Source of the DNA: Galeopsis tetrahit
Taxonomy: Eukaryota; Streptophyta; Magnoliopsida; Lamiales; Lamiaceae
NCBI GenBank assembly: GCA_963675135.1
Contig: OY776129.1
Coordinates: 73,439,348 to 73,503,347 of the forward strand
Direction: 5' to 3'
DNA: 64,000 nucleotides
The translations under genes were made by a program, and so were the position numbers. Of this stretch, positions 1 to 9,729 are shown piece after piece. Position 1 is the first letter of the stretch. Each line of letters starts with the position of its first letter. The notes under the pieces are model-generated. The model searched no databases and was not told where the DNA came from. It was given only the letters and a program-made list of their open reading frames with translations.

Positions 1-331
1 AAAAACCTAACATTGCACGAATAGCATTGGGGGTAAACTGATTCAGAGGTATGCGAAGGTAAGTGGAAATTTCGGAGAAGTAAGGATGAATTGGAAAACG
101 GAGGCCCGCTTTCAGTTGAGCCTCCCAGAAGGCTAGAGTGTTTGGGCCTGGAAAGTTTGGGCGTTCCTTCCTATGGGCTGCCCTAACTATGTAATTGGGG
201 GAAAAGATTCCCGAGCGAAGAAAGGCGGCGACGCGATCGGGAAGGAGTAGGGAGGAACCGGAGATCTTATTCTTTAAAGCACGGTCAGTTACAGGAAATA
301 TGGAAAGTGAGTGGGACGTCGAACTCTCCAT
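1..331 (-). CDS. Partial antisense ORF of a Tat-type retrotransposon
   Basis: An open frame of 110 codons starts at ATG 331 on the minus strand and runs off the window at base 1 without a stop. Its product includes DRVAAFLRSGIFSP, then PGPNTLAFWEAQLKAGLRFP and a segment ending in AIRAMLGF. This pattern (FWEAQLKAGLRFP, hydrophobic helix, LGF) resembles the plant-specific proteins encoded antisense near the 3' end of Tat-type gypsy elements. The family resemblance is from memory of the pattern; the function is unknown. The frame stays open upstream of this ATG, so the true start may lie further right. It points away from the LTR, against the direction of the retroelement, and would need its own promoter. 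Confidence 0.6.
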   Translation of the reverse strand, partial: MESSTSHSLSIFPVTDRALKNKISGSSLLLPDRVAAFLRSGIFSPNYIVRAAHRKERPNFPGPNTLAFWEAQLKAGLRFPIHPYFSEISTYLRIPLNQFTPNAIRAMLGF

Positions 332-883
332 AGATATGGAGTCCGACGAGATTCGAGTGGAAGATGACATGAGAGGTTACAGTAAAAGAAAAAAATGAAG
401 AAGAATAGATACCTGAAGCAAGGTCGGTTTTGAAGGTGATGAACTGGTTGATAGACGTGCTTGAAGAAGTTAATTGCAGAAGTAAAAATGAGAGTGAAAA
501 GGAGTGGATAGGTTTGAAAGGAAGAGAAAAAAGGGCTTTCGGCGGAATAAATGTAAATTTTGAAATAATTACGCTGGGGAGAGAGAAGTGGAAAAACCAA
601 GGCGAATTAAATATTCCCCAATGAAAAGGCGCGTGGCTGAGGAGAGGTGGCTTACTGTTCCCTCTCGGGCAGAAAGCCGAATCACCAATTTCGAAGGAAA
701 AGATTGCGTGTGGAAGCGGAAAGGGTATGATGGTGTTAGATAATCATTAAAGATCGGATATTTCTTGTTTCCAGAGAAATATGGGGAGCGAAGGGTTTAA
801 AGGAATATATTCTTTCTTTACAATATATATTATTATTGTTATTATTATTATTTTCCTACTCTCCTAAAAATTATTCCTTTTAT

Positions 884-902
884 GAGAGTAGGGGGGAGTG
901 GT
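884..902 (+). other. Polypurine tract of the Tat element
   Basis: A purine-rich stretch, GAGAGTAGGGGGGAGTGG, lies directly before the TG that opens the LTR at 903. That is where the primer for plus-strand DNA synthesis sits in LTR retrotransposons. It fixes both the orientation of the element and the left edge of its 3' LTR. Confidence 0.7.
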
Positions 903-1678
903 TGATGTAGATAAATATGTCACTCTCCGAGAAGTCGACACGTGGAAATGGGATAAATTATGATAGTTATGATTAGGTCAATATATCGAAGAAACAGGAT
1001 TAATACACCCCTGGGCTTAAGCAGGGAATTAGAGAGATCAGGGTGATTGGGCCTTTGGCCCATGTTTGAAGAGATTAGTAGCCCTTGGGCTTGAAGGGAT
1101 CCGACCCGGAGATGGAATGGATAGTCCATCTTCCTTAGCCAAGTCAAATGAATAGTTCAAACCCACTAAAATGGGAGCCGATAAGCTGAAGAACCGAGTC
1201 TTCAGGGAGATAAGCCGAGTCCTTAGGGATTTGAGGCCGGATTTCTAGGGATATGCCGAGAATACAGGGAGAATAAGTCTTCCCCTCTCCGCAGAGAGGG
1301 GCCAGGTATATAAACAAGGTTATTTCCATATTCTTAATTAAGTTCTTCAATACACACATACGTTTTTTACAGAATACAGACTTTACATACTTTTACACGA
1401 ATTATACACTGATTGGAGGAGAAACTCCACTATATTCGCCGGAATTTCCCTAGATATACAGGGGAATTCCTCTTTGATTTCGCCTACGATAAATTCTGAC
1501 TTGAGCGTCGGAGCTTCCACGCCGGAGCCCCCCTCCGGTGTGCTTTTGCAGGTCGATTTTGGACTTACGAGGAGATTTACGTGAAGATTGCCAAAGACGA
1601 ACAAGGGATTGGGTTCGTGATTAATAGTGCTCGCAAGAGAACGATCGATATCCAAAGGCGTTCTTTTTCGACGCATCA
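903..1678 (+). repeat. 3' LTR of the Tat element (776 bp)
   Basis: Begins TGATG and ends CATCA, a short perfect inverted repeat at the tips. It contains TATATAAA at 1307-1314 in plus orientation and, further right, a GC-rich TTGAGCGTCGGAG...GCCGGAG block of the kind common near the 3' end of plant gypsy LTRs. The right edge is supported independently: copia integrase homology (SCPYTP) resumes at 1679. The five bases 1679-1683 (GGGTG) should be the target duplication and should recur at the unseen left end of the element. Confidence 0.75.
1307..1314 (+). promoter_or_regulatory. TATA box of the Tat LTR
   Basis: TATATAAA in a mostly GC-balanced LTR. It is followed by an AT-rich leader and is correctly oriented for transcription out of the LTR. 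It also points toward the antisense copia remnant, so read-through would make copia antisense RNA. Confidence 0.5.
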
Positions 1679-2636
1679 GGGTGTATGGACAAGACATGGT
1701 ATGTAGAATGCCACAATTTTTGAAAAGGTCTTGCAATTTGTTATTTGTGAACTCGGTACCCCCATCAGATTGAAAACGTTTGATAGTTGTGGAAAATTGA
1801 TTTTCGACCAAAGTTTTGAACTTAACAAACGTATCATAAAAGTCTGATTTCAAACGAAGCAGATAAAACCACGTAAAACGAGAGAAGTCATCAACGAAAA
1901 CCACATAGTAGAGAAAACCATCACAAGATTTCACAGGAGACGGACCCCACAAATCACAATGAATAACATCCAACAAACGCAAAGCGCGTTTTTCATTATT
2001 GATAAAAGGAAGTCTTTTACTTTTAGCCAACTGACAAGATGAACAAGCAAGAGGCCTAGGTAAAATAGAAGTAACTGACAAAAAACCAAGTTTGTTCAAC
2101 AACTTAATAGTATCAAAATTAACATGGCCTAAACGACTATGCCACAATTCAAAAGAGGCACGTGTACGACGATTCCATAAAGCTGCCACCAAAGCCGCAT
2201 GACCACGCTCCAAAATATATAATCCATTTTCACGTCTGCCTCGTGCCAAAGGAATCCCTGTTACCCGATTCTGAATTTTAAAACAGTCGTTAGAAAAAAC
2301 AACATTCACCGGATTATCACTCGTAAGTTTGCTAACAGAAAGAAGGTTCTTCGTGATTTGAGGAACCACGAGGACATTCAGTAGAGATAAATCACGAGAT
2401 AAAGTATGAGAGCTAGTATGAGAAATAGAAAGAGTGTTACCATTTCCCACAACAACCCTATCAGAACCAGAGTAGTTCGATGTGGAGTCCAAACCATCAG
2501 TAGAATTAGCCATGTGTGATGAGGCACCCGTGTCGACATACCAATCAGGAGAGTTCTGATTTATCGAACAACTGTTTTGAAAGGCATGAGCAAGATTGGC
2601 TTGTTTCGGAGGAGAAGAGTAACGTTCTGGGCACAC
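1679..2636 (-). pseudogene. Copia protease-integrase fragment, interrupted
   Basis: The frame opens at the remnant of the zinc-knuckle region (VCPERYSSPPKQ). It then shows YVDTGASSHM (aspartic protease active site) and LWHSRLGHV followed by a CSSCQLAKSKR segment (the GAG-pre-integrase HHCC zinc site). The integrase core follows, with HCDLWGPSP, FVDDFSRFTW and QSDGGTEF. The open frame continues to 1383, but the last roughly 99 codons are read from the Tat LTR and are not copia protein. The catalytic glutamate region and everything downstream are lost to the insertion. It is joined out of frame to gag. Confidence 0.85.
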
Positions 2637-3505
2637 TCGAGCATAATGTGCACCACATCAGATTTGGTAATTAGGGGGATAGCGACCACCGGAACGACCA
2701 CCACGGCCAGAATTACCGCCACGATTAGAATTAAAATTATATCCCCCACAGCCAAATTGATGGAACGAACCAGACTGGTAAACATTACCAGATTTCTTAT
2801 TGATCGTTGCTGAGCAAGGAAAACCGGTGACTGAGAGGAGGCAGAAGCGGAGTCGAGCGATTTTGTAAACAGATCGTGCGAATCGGCTTTGGACAATAAC
2901 TCAGGGAAGGAGGGCAGAGGCGTGAGATTAATTTTTGAAGTAGAAAAGCCATGAAAATCCGTACCTAATCCGCGAAGGAACCAATGGGATTTGTCAGTAT
3001 CATCGATCGAACAACCCATGGCAAGAAGTTGATCACACAGATTCTTGAATGTGGCACCATACTCCGTGACAGAACGGGAGCCTTTCTTGATAAGTTGCAA
3101 TTCGTCCTTGAGACGAAGCTCTCTAGCCTTGGATGGCCGATTGAAAGCAGTAGCCAAGGTAGACCACATAGCAGCGGACGTTGAGCATCCAACAACAACA
3201 ACTATGACATCTTCAGTTAGGGTTGAGGAGAGATAAACTCTAACTATTTGATCTTTGCCAAGCCACTCATCGTAGGCAGGATTAGAGGAATCACCAGAAT
3301 CAGTGGGGATCTTGGTAGATGGAGCGGGCAGCGAGCCATCAACGTAGGGAAGAAATTTCTGAGTGACAAGAAGAGGATAGATTTGACCATACCACATGAG
3401 ATAGTTTGTGGGTTTGAGTTTAATGGTGACTAGGTGAGTCATAGCATGTAGAGTAAGAGTCGAATAAAAAACGGAGGTGGAAGAAGAAGGTGTATCACCG
3501 GCCAT
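2561..3505 (-). pseudogene. Copia gag (UBN2-like), frameshifted
   Basis: A 314-codon frame that starts MAGDTPSSSTS and carries a copia gag core with KLKPTNYLMWYGQIYPLL, YVDGSLPAP and LRLKDELQLIKKGSRSV. These are typical of plant copia nucleocapsid proteins. After about residue 230 the reading changes to an implausible hydrophobic sequence. In the next frame the same DNA encodes a glycine/arginine-rich tail (GRGGRSGGRYPPNYQ) leading to the pol frame, so a frameshift lies near 2815. The zinc knuckle is eroded, with only CGAHYARVC recognisable after a TGA. It cannot make a normal Gag. Confidence 0.85.
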
Positions 3506-3554
3506 GATGAAGAGAATTTCGGTAAAAAAAGACTAGGGTTTCTCAGCCTTGTTA

Positions 3555-3565
3555 GGTTGATACCA
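3555..3565 (-). other. Primer binding site of the copia element
   Basis: The minus strand reads TGGTATCAACC immediately after the LTR end CTTTCA. TGGTATCA is the start of the initiator-methionine tRNA complement used by plant copia elements. It fixes the inner edge of the 5' LTR at 3566. Confidence 0.75.
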
Positions 3566-3756
3566 TGAAAGAATAAGAGAAAATATATTTTACCTCAATT
3601 GAGAATTTTGATTTAGTCTATTCAATATATATAAAAATTACAATTAGGTTTTAGAGGGTAACTAATTACCGATATAGAAAATATATACAAATCTCTATCT
3701 CTAAAGATCTTTGACTAAATCAATTATGGAATAAATCATTATACCTATTAAACACA
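3566..3756 (-). repeat. 5' LTR of the copia element, outer edge uncertain
   Basis: The inner edge is set by the primer site. The LTR is AT-rich and has a TATATATT motif on the minus strand about 70 bases before its inner end. The outer end at about 3756 is chosen only because the minus strand there reads TGTGTT. The partner LTR is outside the window, so neither the length nor the target duplication can be confirmed. Confidence 0.45.
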
Positions 3757-3863
3757 ATTCATTAATTCAATGATGCTTGCCGGCATGGCATCTCAAAAAT
3801 ACGTACAGATGGCACATAGTTTATTTAAGCCCTCCTCGTCTAAGTTAAGATTAATATTTTTTG

Positions 3864-3871
3864 TATAAAAT
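3864..3871 (+). promoter_or_regulatory. Possible TATA box of the protease-inhibitor gene
   Basis: TATAAAAT lies 107 bases before the ATG at 3971. This is a normal distance for a plant gene with a short leader. A weaker TATTTAAG lies about 40 bases further upstream. Confidence 0.4.
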
Positions 3872-3970
3872 AATACTCCATATTTATGGCCTTGGTGTAT
3901 GTATTTAATACTACAAATCTAGAGATACATTAATCGCTCATAAACTTTGTAAGATAATTCACACATTTTT

Positions 3971-4342
3971 ATGGCTGAGAAAGTGAACCAACCAAAAGAG
4001 ACTCTTCAGATACCTCCATCATCCACGCCCCAACAAGGTCAATAATTATTTTACATATCAATATCTTTTTACCTTTAAAAAATATTGTTGTGATTCTTGA
4101 TTTTATTTTTAATTAAACAAAAACTGGGTTTTAATTAATTAGGAGGGAAATGGGCATGGCCTGAAGTGATTGGGTTAACAAAAGAAGAAGCGGAAAGAAA
4201 GATTAAGGAAGAGACCCCTGCAAACACAAGAGTTGTTGTGGTTCCACCCGATTCGTTTCTCACAATGGATTTCTGCACTGATCGGGTTCGGATCTTCATT
4301 GATTCATCCGACAAAGTTGTTAAATCGCCAACAATTGGCTAA
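3971..4342 (+). CDS. Potato inhibitor I family serine protease inhibitor
   Basis: Two exons, 3971-4037 and 4143-4342, joined across a GT-AG intron of 105 bases, give an 88-residue protein. Exon 1 encodes MAEKVNQPKETLQIPPSS and exon 2 begins with KWAWPEVIGLTKEEAE. Family features are WPE near the start of the domain, the loop PPDSFLTMDFCTDRVR and the C-terminal SPTIG. By alignment with barley CI-2 and eglin c, the reactive bond should be Met64-Asp65. A Met at P1 is known in family members that inhibit chymotrypsin- or subtilisin-like proteases. There is no signal peptide and only one cysteine, so it is probably cytosolic or vacuolar without disulfides. Such inhibitors usually act against insect or microbial proteases and are often wound-induced; nothing in the sequence proves that here. 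Confidence 0.88.
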
Positions 4343-4948
4343 CCCTGGCTAATTGGATCCATGTTTAATTACTACTTTTTGTATTCTTTTTCTCCCAAGT
4401 TTTTACTTAATTGGACGAATAATCCCACACTTTGGCACTTTTTGTTCTTGCGTTTGTACATTTGTTATCTGTTTCTTTCAACGCTCTTTAGGCTCGTTTA
4501 CTTGAACCAGGATGTGATCGGTTTCATTTATCTTTGTCATTGTTCATGTTTTCTATTAAAATTTTTAACATGTGTATATAAACATAATTATCATTGAACA
4601 TTATATCAGTTATTCACTCTATACGTATTAATAATTTAAATAGTACTCCTAATAGAATATAAATTGAAATACTAAAAATGTTACAAGTAATTTCATTTCC
4701 GTTATTGCTCCCCTTATCTTTACGTTTATATAACATTGCACCAATTTAGTTAAGCTAATAATATTAATTATTTAAGTTGACCTTTTTTTTTTTTTTAAAT
4801 GTAAATGTTAGTCGCAATAGATAACAAATTGTTGTCAACAACAGTGTTTATTTTCGAAGATTTTTTGTCTATTTAAAAAAAAAAAAAAATACAAACAGAC
4901 AAACCTGCTTCTTTTAGGGTTCAGACATGGCGGCGGCGGCGGCTTGAT
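4343..4948. other. Intergenic, AT-rich
   Basis: Holds the 3' flank of the protease-inhibitor gene, poly-T and poly-A runs near 4782 and 4876, and a short GCGGCGGCG triplet run near 4930. No gene or complete element is recognised. Confidence 0.6.
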
Positions 4949-5282
4949 GGAGGAGGAATTAGGGTTTTATTTTTGGAAGAATGAAAGAGAAGAAAAAATG
5001 GAGTATATTTATCAATTAATGTTTTAAATAGAAAATGGTAGATTAGGTATTTCGCGGGGTAAATTTAACGTGTGTCATATTAAGACTTTGTGGAGGAGGA
5101 ATTATGGTTTTATTTTTAAAAGAATGAAAAAGAAGAAGGAGAGGAGTATATTTATCAATTACTAATGTTTTAAAGAGAAGAGCATAAATTAGGTATTTCC
5201 CTACATCTAACGTGTGTAATATTAAAGGGGTACAAAGGTATATTTAACAAGGCTGGAGGGTATATTGCCAAACCCAACCAAA
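4949..5282. repeat. Tandemly duplicated end of a MULE-like element
   Basis: Two diverged copies of a 143-bp unit start at 4949 and 5092, each opening GGAGGAGGAATTA and ending near ACGTGTGT. They are followed by a segment whose reverse complement reads GGCAATATACCCTCCAGCC. That segment matches the outer end of the larger elements at 44902-50260 and near 27026, so this looks like one right-hand terminus of the same family. No matching left end or target duplication was found. Confidence 0.5.
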
Positions 5283-5412
5283 GAAAGGAATAGTGAACTG
5301 TCCAATTCAATAGCACGGCCCAAAGAACAAGGCCCAATCAGTAATTTGATACACCCTGAACAAGGCCTAAGGATTAGTCTCATAATTTTTATTTTCGAAC
5401 GGAATTTCCCAG

Positions 5413-7145
5413 GGGCGCGGTTAAAGACACCCACCGATCTATTGAGGACACCTGCCAAGAGTTTTTTTTTAAAAAAAAGGGTATGTAAATTGTCTATTTT
5501 ACCCCTCTTTGAAAATTTAAAAAAATTACGGATGAGTACACCCACCACTGTATCTATCGCGAGAAGAAGAAGGGTCGATCAAAATTCTCATTCCAAAACT
5601 TTCCAAAAATTGCAAAAACGATTTTCAGTGTGGAAGAACTCGAAAATGGCCGATAGTGATGCAAAAGTGACTCGTGGGGGTGCCAAATATTCATTTTTAA
5701 GTTTTTTAACATGTTTTGAAGGTTTTTTAATTTTGAAAATGGAAGTTTTTTTATGTGTATGGTTTTGTTGTGTTTTGTTAGTTTAATCTTATTTTTTTTG
5801 GCATAATATGAGTTTATAATGGTATCTAGTTTAAATAGTATGCATTTAGGACATACGTTTTGACAATATGAATGACATTTGCTTGAATCGAAAAAAACTC
5901 TTATTCGCATCTGGTTTCGCGAAGAAGATGATCATGTTCGTGTTTTTTTTTCGAACAACGATTCTTTGTCCGAAAAAAAAATATGAACATATGCTCAATG
6001 TTCGAAAATTTGTTCCCAACATGATAACAATGTTTGAAATTTTGTTCCGCGTGTTTTACTTGGTCGAATTTCCAACCCAAACCCCTCTGTTGGGAACAAA
6101 TTTTAGAACATATGCTCAATGTTTGAAAATTTGTTCCCAACATGATAGCATTGTTCGAAAATTAGTTCCGCGTATTTTACTTGGTCGAATTTTCAACCCA
6201 AAACCCTCTGTTGGGAACAAATTTTCGAACATATGCTCAATGTTCGAAAATTTGTTCCCAACATGATAGCAATGTTCGAAAATTTGTTCCGCGTGTTTTA
6301 CTTGGTCGAATTTCCAACCCAAAACCCTCTGTTGGGAACAAATTTTCGAACATATGCTCAATGTTCGAAAATTTGTTCCCAACATGATAGCATTGTTCGA
6401 AAATTTATCCCGTACATTGTGGGTGTCCTCATCCAAACATAAAAAATTGTGGGTGTTCTCATCCGAAATTTATAAACAAGCCATGTTCGAAAATTAGTTC
6501 CGGAAACCTCCTCCATGTTCGAAAAACCAGTAAAAAAACGTTTAATTTCTTCCTAAACCATGCCAATTAGACGTCCATTGATTTATTTCCATCCTAACAC
6601 ATAAAATATTGATACATTGTCACATAAACATGATTATAACACAAAAAAACCAACCTTAATCAACACATTCATAAATTAACACAAAATTCAAAAAACAAAA
6701 TATAAATCATGAAACCCTACAACAATAAAATCAATGTTTCAATCAAAAAAAATCTAAATTAAACACGCATTCTCCTCTTCTTCTCAAATATAAGAAAGAA
6801 AAACTAACTTTTAACCATTTTTGCAAAAAAGAAAAAAAAATGCATCCTCCTCTTCTTCTAAAAAAACAACGTGCCCGTGTTCTCTCTCTCTCTTTCGACG
6901 TCGCTGCTTTAAGAGTGGAAATTGAGTGCTTCAAGAGTGAAAATGGAGGTTGAAATGGAGTGTGGGTGAGAGATGGAGTGGGGAAGATGGAAGGGGTGGG
7001 TGTACTGAAAATAAGGGAGGGGAAGGAGGAAAAGAAATTTTAAGGGCACTTTCGAGTTTTTCACGTGGGTGTCCTCATCGGAAGTGTGGGTGTCCTCATC
7101 GCATGGGTGTCCTCAATAGGTCGGTGGGTGTCTTTAACCGCGCCC
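5413..7145. mobile_element. Complete non-autonomous Mutator-like element, family 1
   Basis: The ends are perfect inverted repeats, GGGCGCGGTTAAAGAC on the left and its complement on the right, extending with few mismatches to about 40 bp. A 9-bp direct repeat, ATTTCCCAG, flanks the element at 5404-5412 and 7146-7154. Nine bases is the diagnostic target duplication of the Mutator superfamily. Subterminal copies of GTGGGTGTCCTCATC occur at the right end. There is no transposase; the middle contains a 121-bp tandem array. A second member with related ends lies at 50345-51303. ORFs across it are low-complexity or repeat-derived and are not called. Confidence 0.88.
5980..6415. repeat. 121-bp tandem array with a hairpin in each unit
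   Basis: The string ATGCTCAATGTT recurs at 5991, 6112, 6233 and 6354, a constant spacing of 121. Between units lies an inverted repeat. At 6209-6263 it has perfect 24-base arms around the 7-base loop ATGCTCA. The neighbouring copies carry one or two changes. The arms contain TTCGAACA, a motif also scattered in the sister element at 50345-51303. Confidence 0.9.
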
Positions 7146-7279
7146 ATTTCCCAGTCTTATCTTAATTCTAAGAAGATGGCTTATCAATTTCCACGAAGAT
7201 ATCATAAATTATTTGGAAATAAAGATAGTAATTATTCCGTGCATGATTTTTCGACATAATTCATCATTGAGAAAGTATT

Positions 7280-7565
7280 ACCCCATCCGTCCCTCAAAAG
7301 TTTTCATACTTTCCTTTTTTGTTTGTTCCCGAAAAGTTTGCATACCCCAAAATAGAAATAATCATCACAATCCTCACCCTCACAATATACACATATTTAC
7401 CCTTTATGTCATTATTTTTGGGACCCACCATACACTCAACACACCTACTTTATTTACTTTATATATAAAAGTTTACAAAATTACCCTTCAACACTCTCAT
7501 CATTACACTTTTTTCTTAAACAATGTGCCCAAGATTCCCCGCAAACTTTTCGGGGACGGAGGGAG
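7280..7565. mobile_element. Stowaway-like MITE
   Basis: Starts ACCCCATCCGTCCCTCAAAA and ends with the complement of CTCCCTCCGTCCCCGAAAA, and is flanked by TA dinucleotides. Length near 290 bp, no coding sequence. The CTCCCTCCGTCC tip is the common plant Tc1/mariner-type MITE end. Confidence 0.7.
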
Positions 7566-7570
7566 TATAT

Positions 7571-8246
7571 AGTAGTACATTTTTTACACTTTGAATAATA
7601 ATATCAATTCATACAAGACATAATATTAATCTCTTTTGCAGTGTATAAGTGATGTGTACGGTGCATAAGCTCACATAATACTTTGCATATACATATTTTC
7701 AGTGCTCTTAACTGATTATTTAGATACCTAGTTTTTTTATTTTTTTAAATGAAACCTCTTTCATTTTTTTTCATTTACTTTGTGTAAATATATTTAATCT
7801 GGTGATGGATGTACATCATGTACTTTTCAACCAAAGTAAGAGATCAGATTCAAGTTTTGATACAATTATAATTAAAAAAAAATCAAATACCTAATTTAAC
7901 TTTAATAGAATATATAATCGCCACCGATTTTGTTGACGTAAGTCATGTAACTTTCCATTCTTTTGTTCTCTCGGCTTAGTGCTTCTTTCTTTTTTGACTT
8001 TTATTTTGTTTATTTTCAGATACCTACAATGAGTGGCGTTTGGTGTACATTAATTAGGTTTTCACGGAAAAAAATGTACAAATAATTATGGAAAGGAGGG
8101 AGTACATTTTATTACTGAAAGAATGATATTGGGAGGATATTGATTTGATGGGGTATTGTATCAAAATTGTCACAAGATTATTTACACACTATTAATATAG
8201 AAATACCCAATAAAATCAATACCCTCCCAACCTAATTCGATATATA
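7571..8246. other. Intergenic, AT-rich
   Basis: No gene seen. A GGAGGGAGTA string near 8095 looks like a lone MITE tip. The bases 8168-8237 are copied again at about 8294-8360 (direct repeat containing CACAAGATTATTTACA), with one copy outside and one inside the next MITE fragment. Confidence 0.5.
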
Positions 8247-8535
8247 TATACTCCATTCGTTCCGTAATTATTTGTATATTTTTTTATTGAGACGTCACAA
8301 GATTATTTACAAACTATTAATATGGAAATACCCAATAAAATCAATATTCTCCCAACATCATTTTATTTTCAAAATTGTCACTTATTTTTTGCATACATAT
8401 TACTTTACAGACCACCAAATTCACTTTACACCTCACCAAATCACCCAAAATACTCATACTTTATTCATCAACCACTAAATTCACTTTTTAAAAAAATTGT
8501 GCCGATGCAAATAATAGAATATTGGGACACATTAA
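8247..8535. mobile_element. MITE fragment
   Basis: Opens TATACTCCATTCGTTCCGTA and has a loosely complementary region near 8500-8535 (TGCAAATAATAGAATATTGG). The ends are too eroded to define a target duplication. It contains the second copy of the direct repeat mentioned for the preceding interval. Confidence 0.4.
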
Positions 8536-9046
8536 TGTATTAATTAAAAGACATTTACAACCGAAGAAATAAAATGTTTTTTAAATTTAATATTTTAGCA
8601 ATTTTTAAATTGTTTCGCTTCATTTTGAATCGAACTATCAAAACAAAATGAAAGTCAGCTTGTTCAATTTAATTTAATGAAATGTATTGACAATTTTATC
8701 ATATAAAATTTTGATGAGTATAATAAATACATACTATTATTTTATTTTAAAGTAATGTTAATCGAGCCCCTACCAAGATTTTCTGGCTCCGTCACTAAGT
8801 ACATAGCTAGTGTAAGAGGATAAAGTCCTGATTTGTAGGTGCACCTAAAATACTTTCTAGTCCACAACTAATCAACTTTTAGTTTCAAAAGGTACATTAT
8901 TGCAAGACTTGTGGTCAATCCACCACATCTTTTTTTTTTTTTTTTTTTTCGGGTTCTACACTTATTCATGATGGTATTGGAAAATTATTTAGTTGTAAGT
9001 TGTAACGAATAAACGATTCAGTAATTGAATGCATGATATATTAATA

Positions 9047-9170
9047 CTCCCTCCGTCCGCCTATAAGCTTCCCATTTTATCATTTTCGTCCGTCCGCCTA
9101 TAAGCTTCTCATACATTTTTTAGTAAGTACTTTTTCTTACACTTCACTTTATATAAAAGGAATAAGGTGG
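9047..9170. mobile_element. One end of a CTCCCTCCGTCCG-type MITE
   Basis: Begins CTCCCTCCGTCCGCCTATAA and closely matches the left half of the complete MITE at 14155-14396, including the TAAGTACTTTTTCTTACACT stretch. The right end is missing. Confidence 0.65.
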
Positions 9171-9729
9171 AATAATTGAGTCTAATGGATATATAGTAGT
9201 ATTAATTAAAAATTTCAAAAATTTTGATTTTGATTAATTTAGAAACATATATTACTTGGGGATTGGAAATGTTAAATCTCAAAATCCTCCCTGCCCATAC
9301 ACTCAGCTCATTGACGCTGGCCGAATTAAAGTTAGTGTCGACAATATTAGCACAAATCTTATTTCATAAGCATGCATTATGCATATGTATATTAATGATG
9401 TACATGCAGTATAATAAAATGTAGCACCAAAAAAGCAAAATTGAATATCGAGAAATACCACAAAAAAATTAAAATCGTCTCTCAGTGAGATAATATTAAT
9501 AGATTCAGAGATGCTTTAATTAAAAAATAATACGTTTATGCACCATGTTATATTACTAATAGTTGGGTAGGTCTCTTGTAGTGAGTAAATTTTAAAAAAT
9601 TGGTAAACTTGATAATAAAAATAAAATACGCGAAAAACATGTATTATAATTTATGTAGCTTAAACGGTTGAGAATAGTATTTTTTATGTGCAATTTACAA
9701 TTTTTTAGCATGTTATTTTGCAATATTTG

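Larger units (their letters stand above)
1..1678 (+). mobile_element. 3' part of a Tat-lineage Ty3/gypsy LTR retrotransposon
   Basis: Seen: from left to right, an antisense reading frame, a purine-rich tract and a long terminal repeat that begins TGATGTAG and ends CGCATCA. The copia integrase homology resumes at the next base. This order (antisense ORF, polypurine tract, 3' LTR) is known for Tat-lineage Ty3/gypsy elements, several of which carry an antisense ORF between pol and the 3' LTR. The sense strand of the element is plus; its gag-pol and 5' LTR lie left of the window. It inserted into an older copia element, so it is the younger of the two. Confidence 0.75.
1679..3756 (-). mobile_element. 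Truncated Ty1/copia retrotransposon, 5' half
   Basis: On the minus strand the order is 5' LTR, primer binding site, gag, protease-like DTGASSHM motif, GAG-pre-integrase and the start of the integrase core. Homology stops after SCPYTP, where the Tat LTR begins. The rest (integrase end, reverse transcriptase, RNase H, 3' LTR) should lie beyond the left edge of the window. Coding capacity is damaged by a frameshift near 2815 and an in-frame TGA at 2658-2660. The element is therefore old compared with its insert. Confidence 0.85.

Noticed and set aside
5265..6442. Overlapping open frames of 60-173 codons on both strands
   Set aside because: They are read through the MULE and its 121-bp array; the protein repeats (KFVPNMIAMFENLF and similar) mirror the DNA repeat, with no domain.
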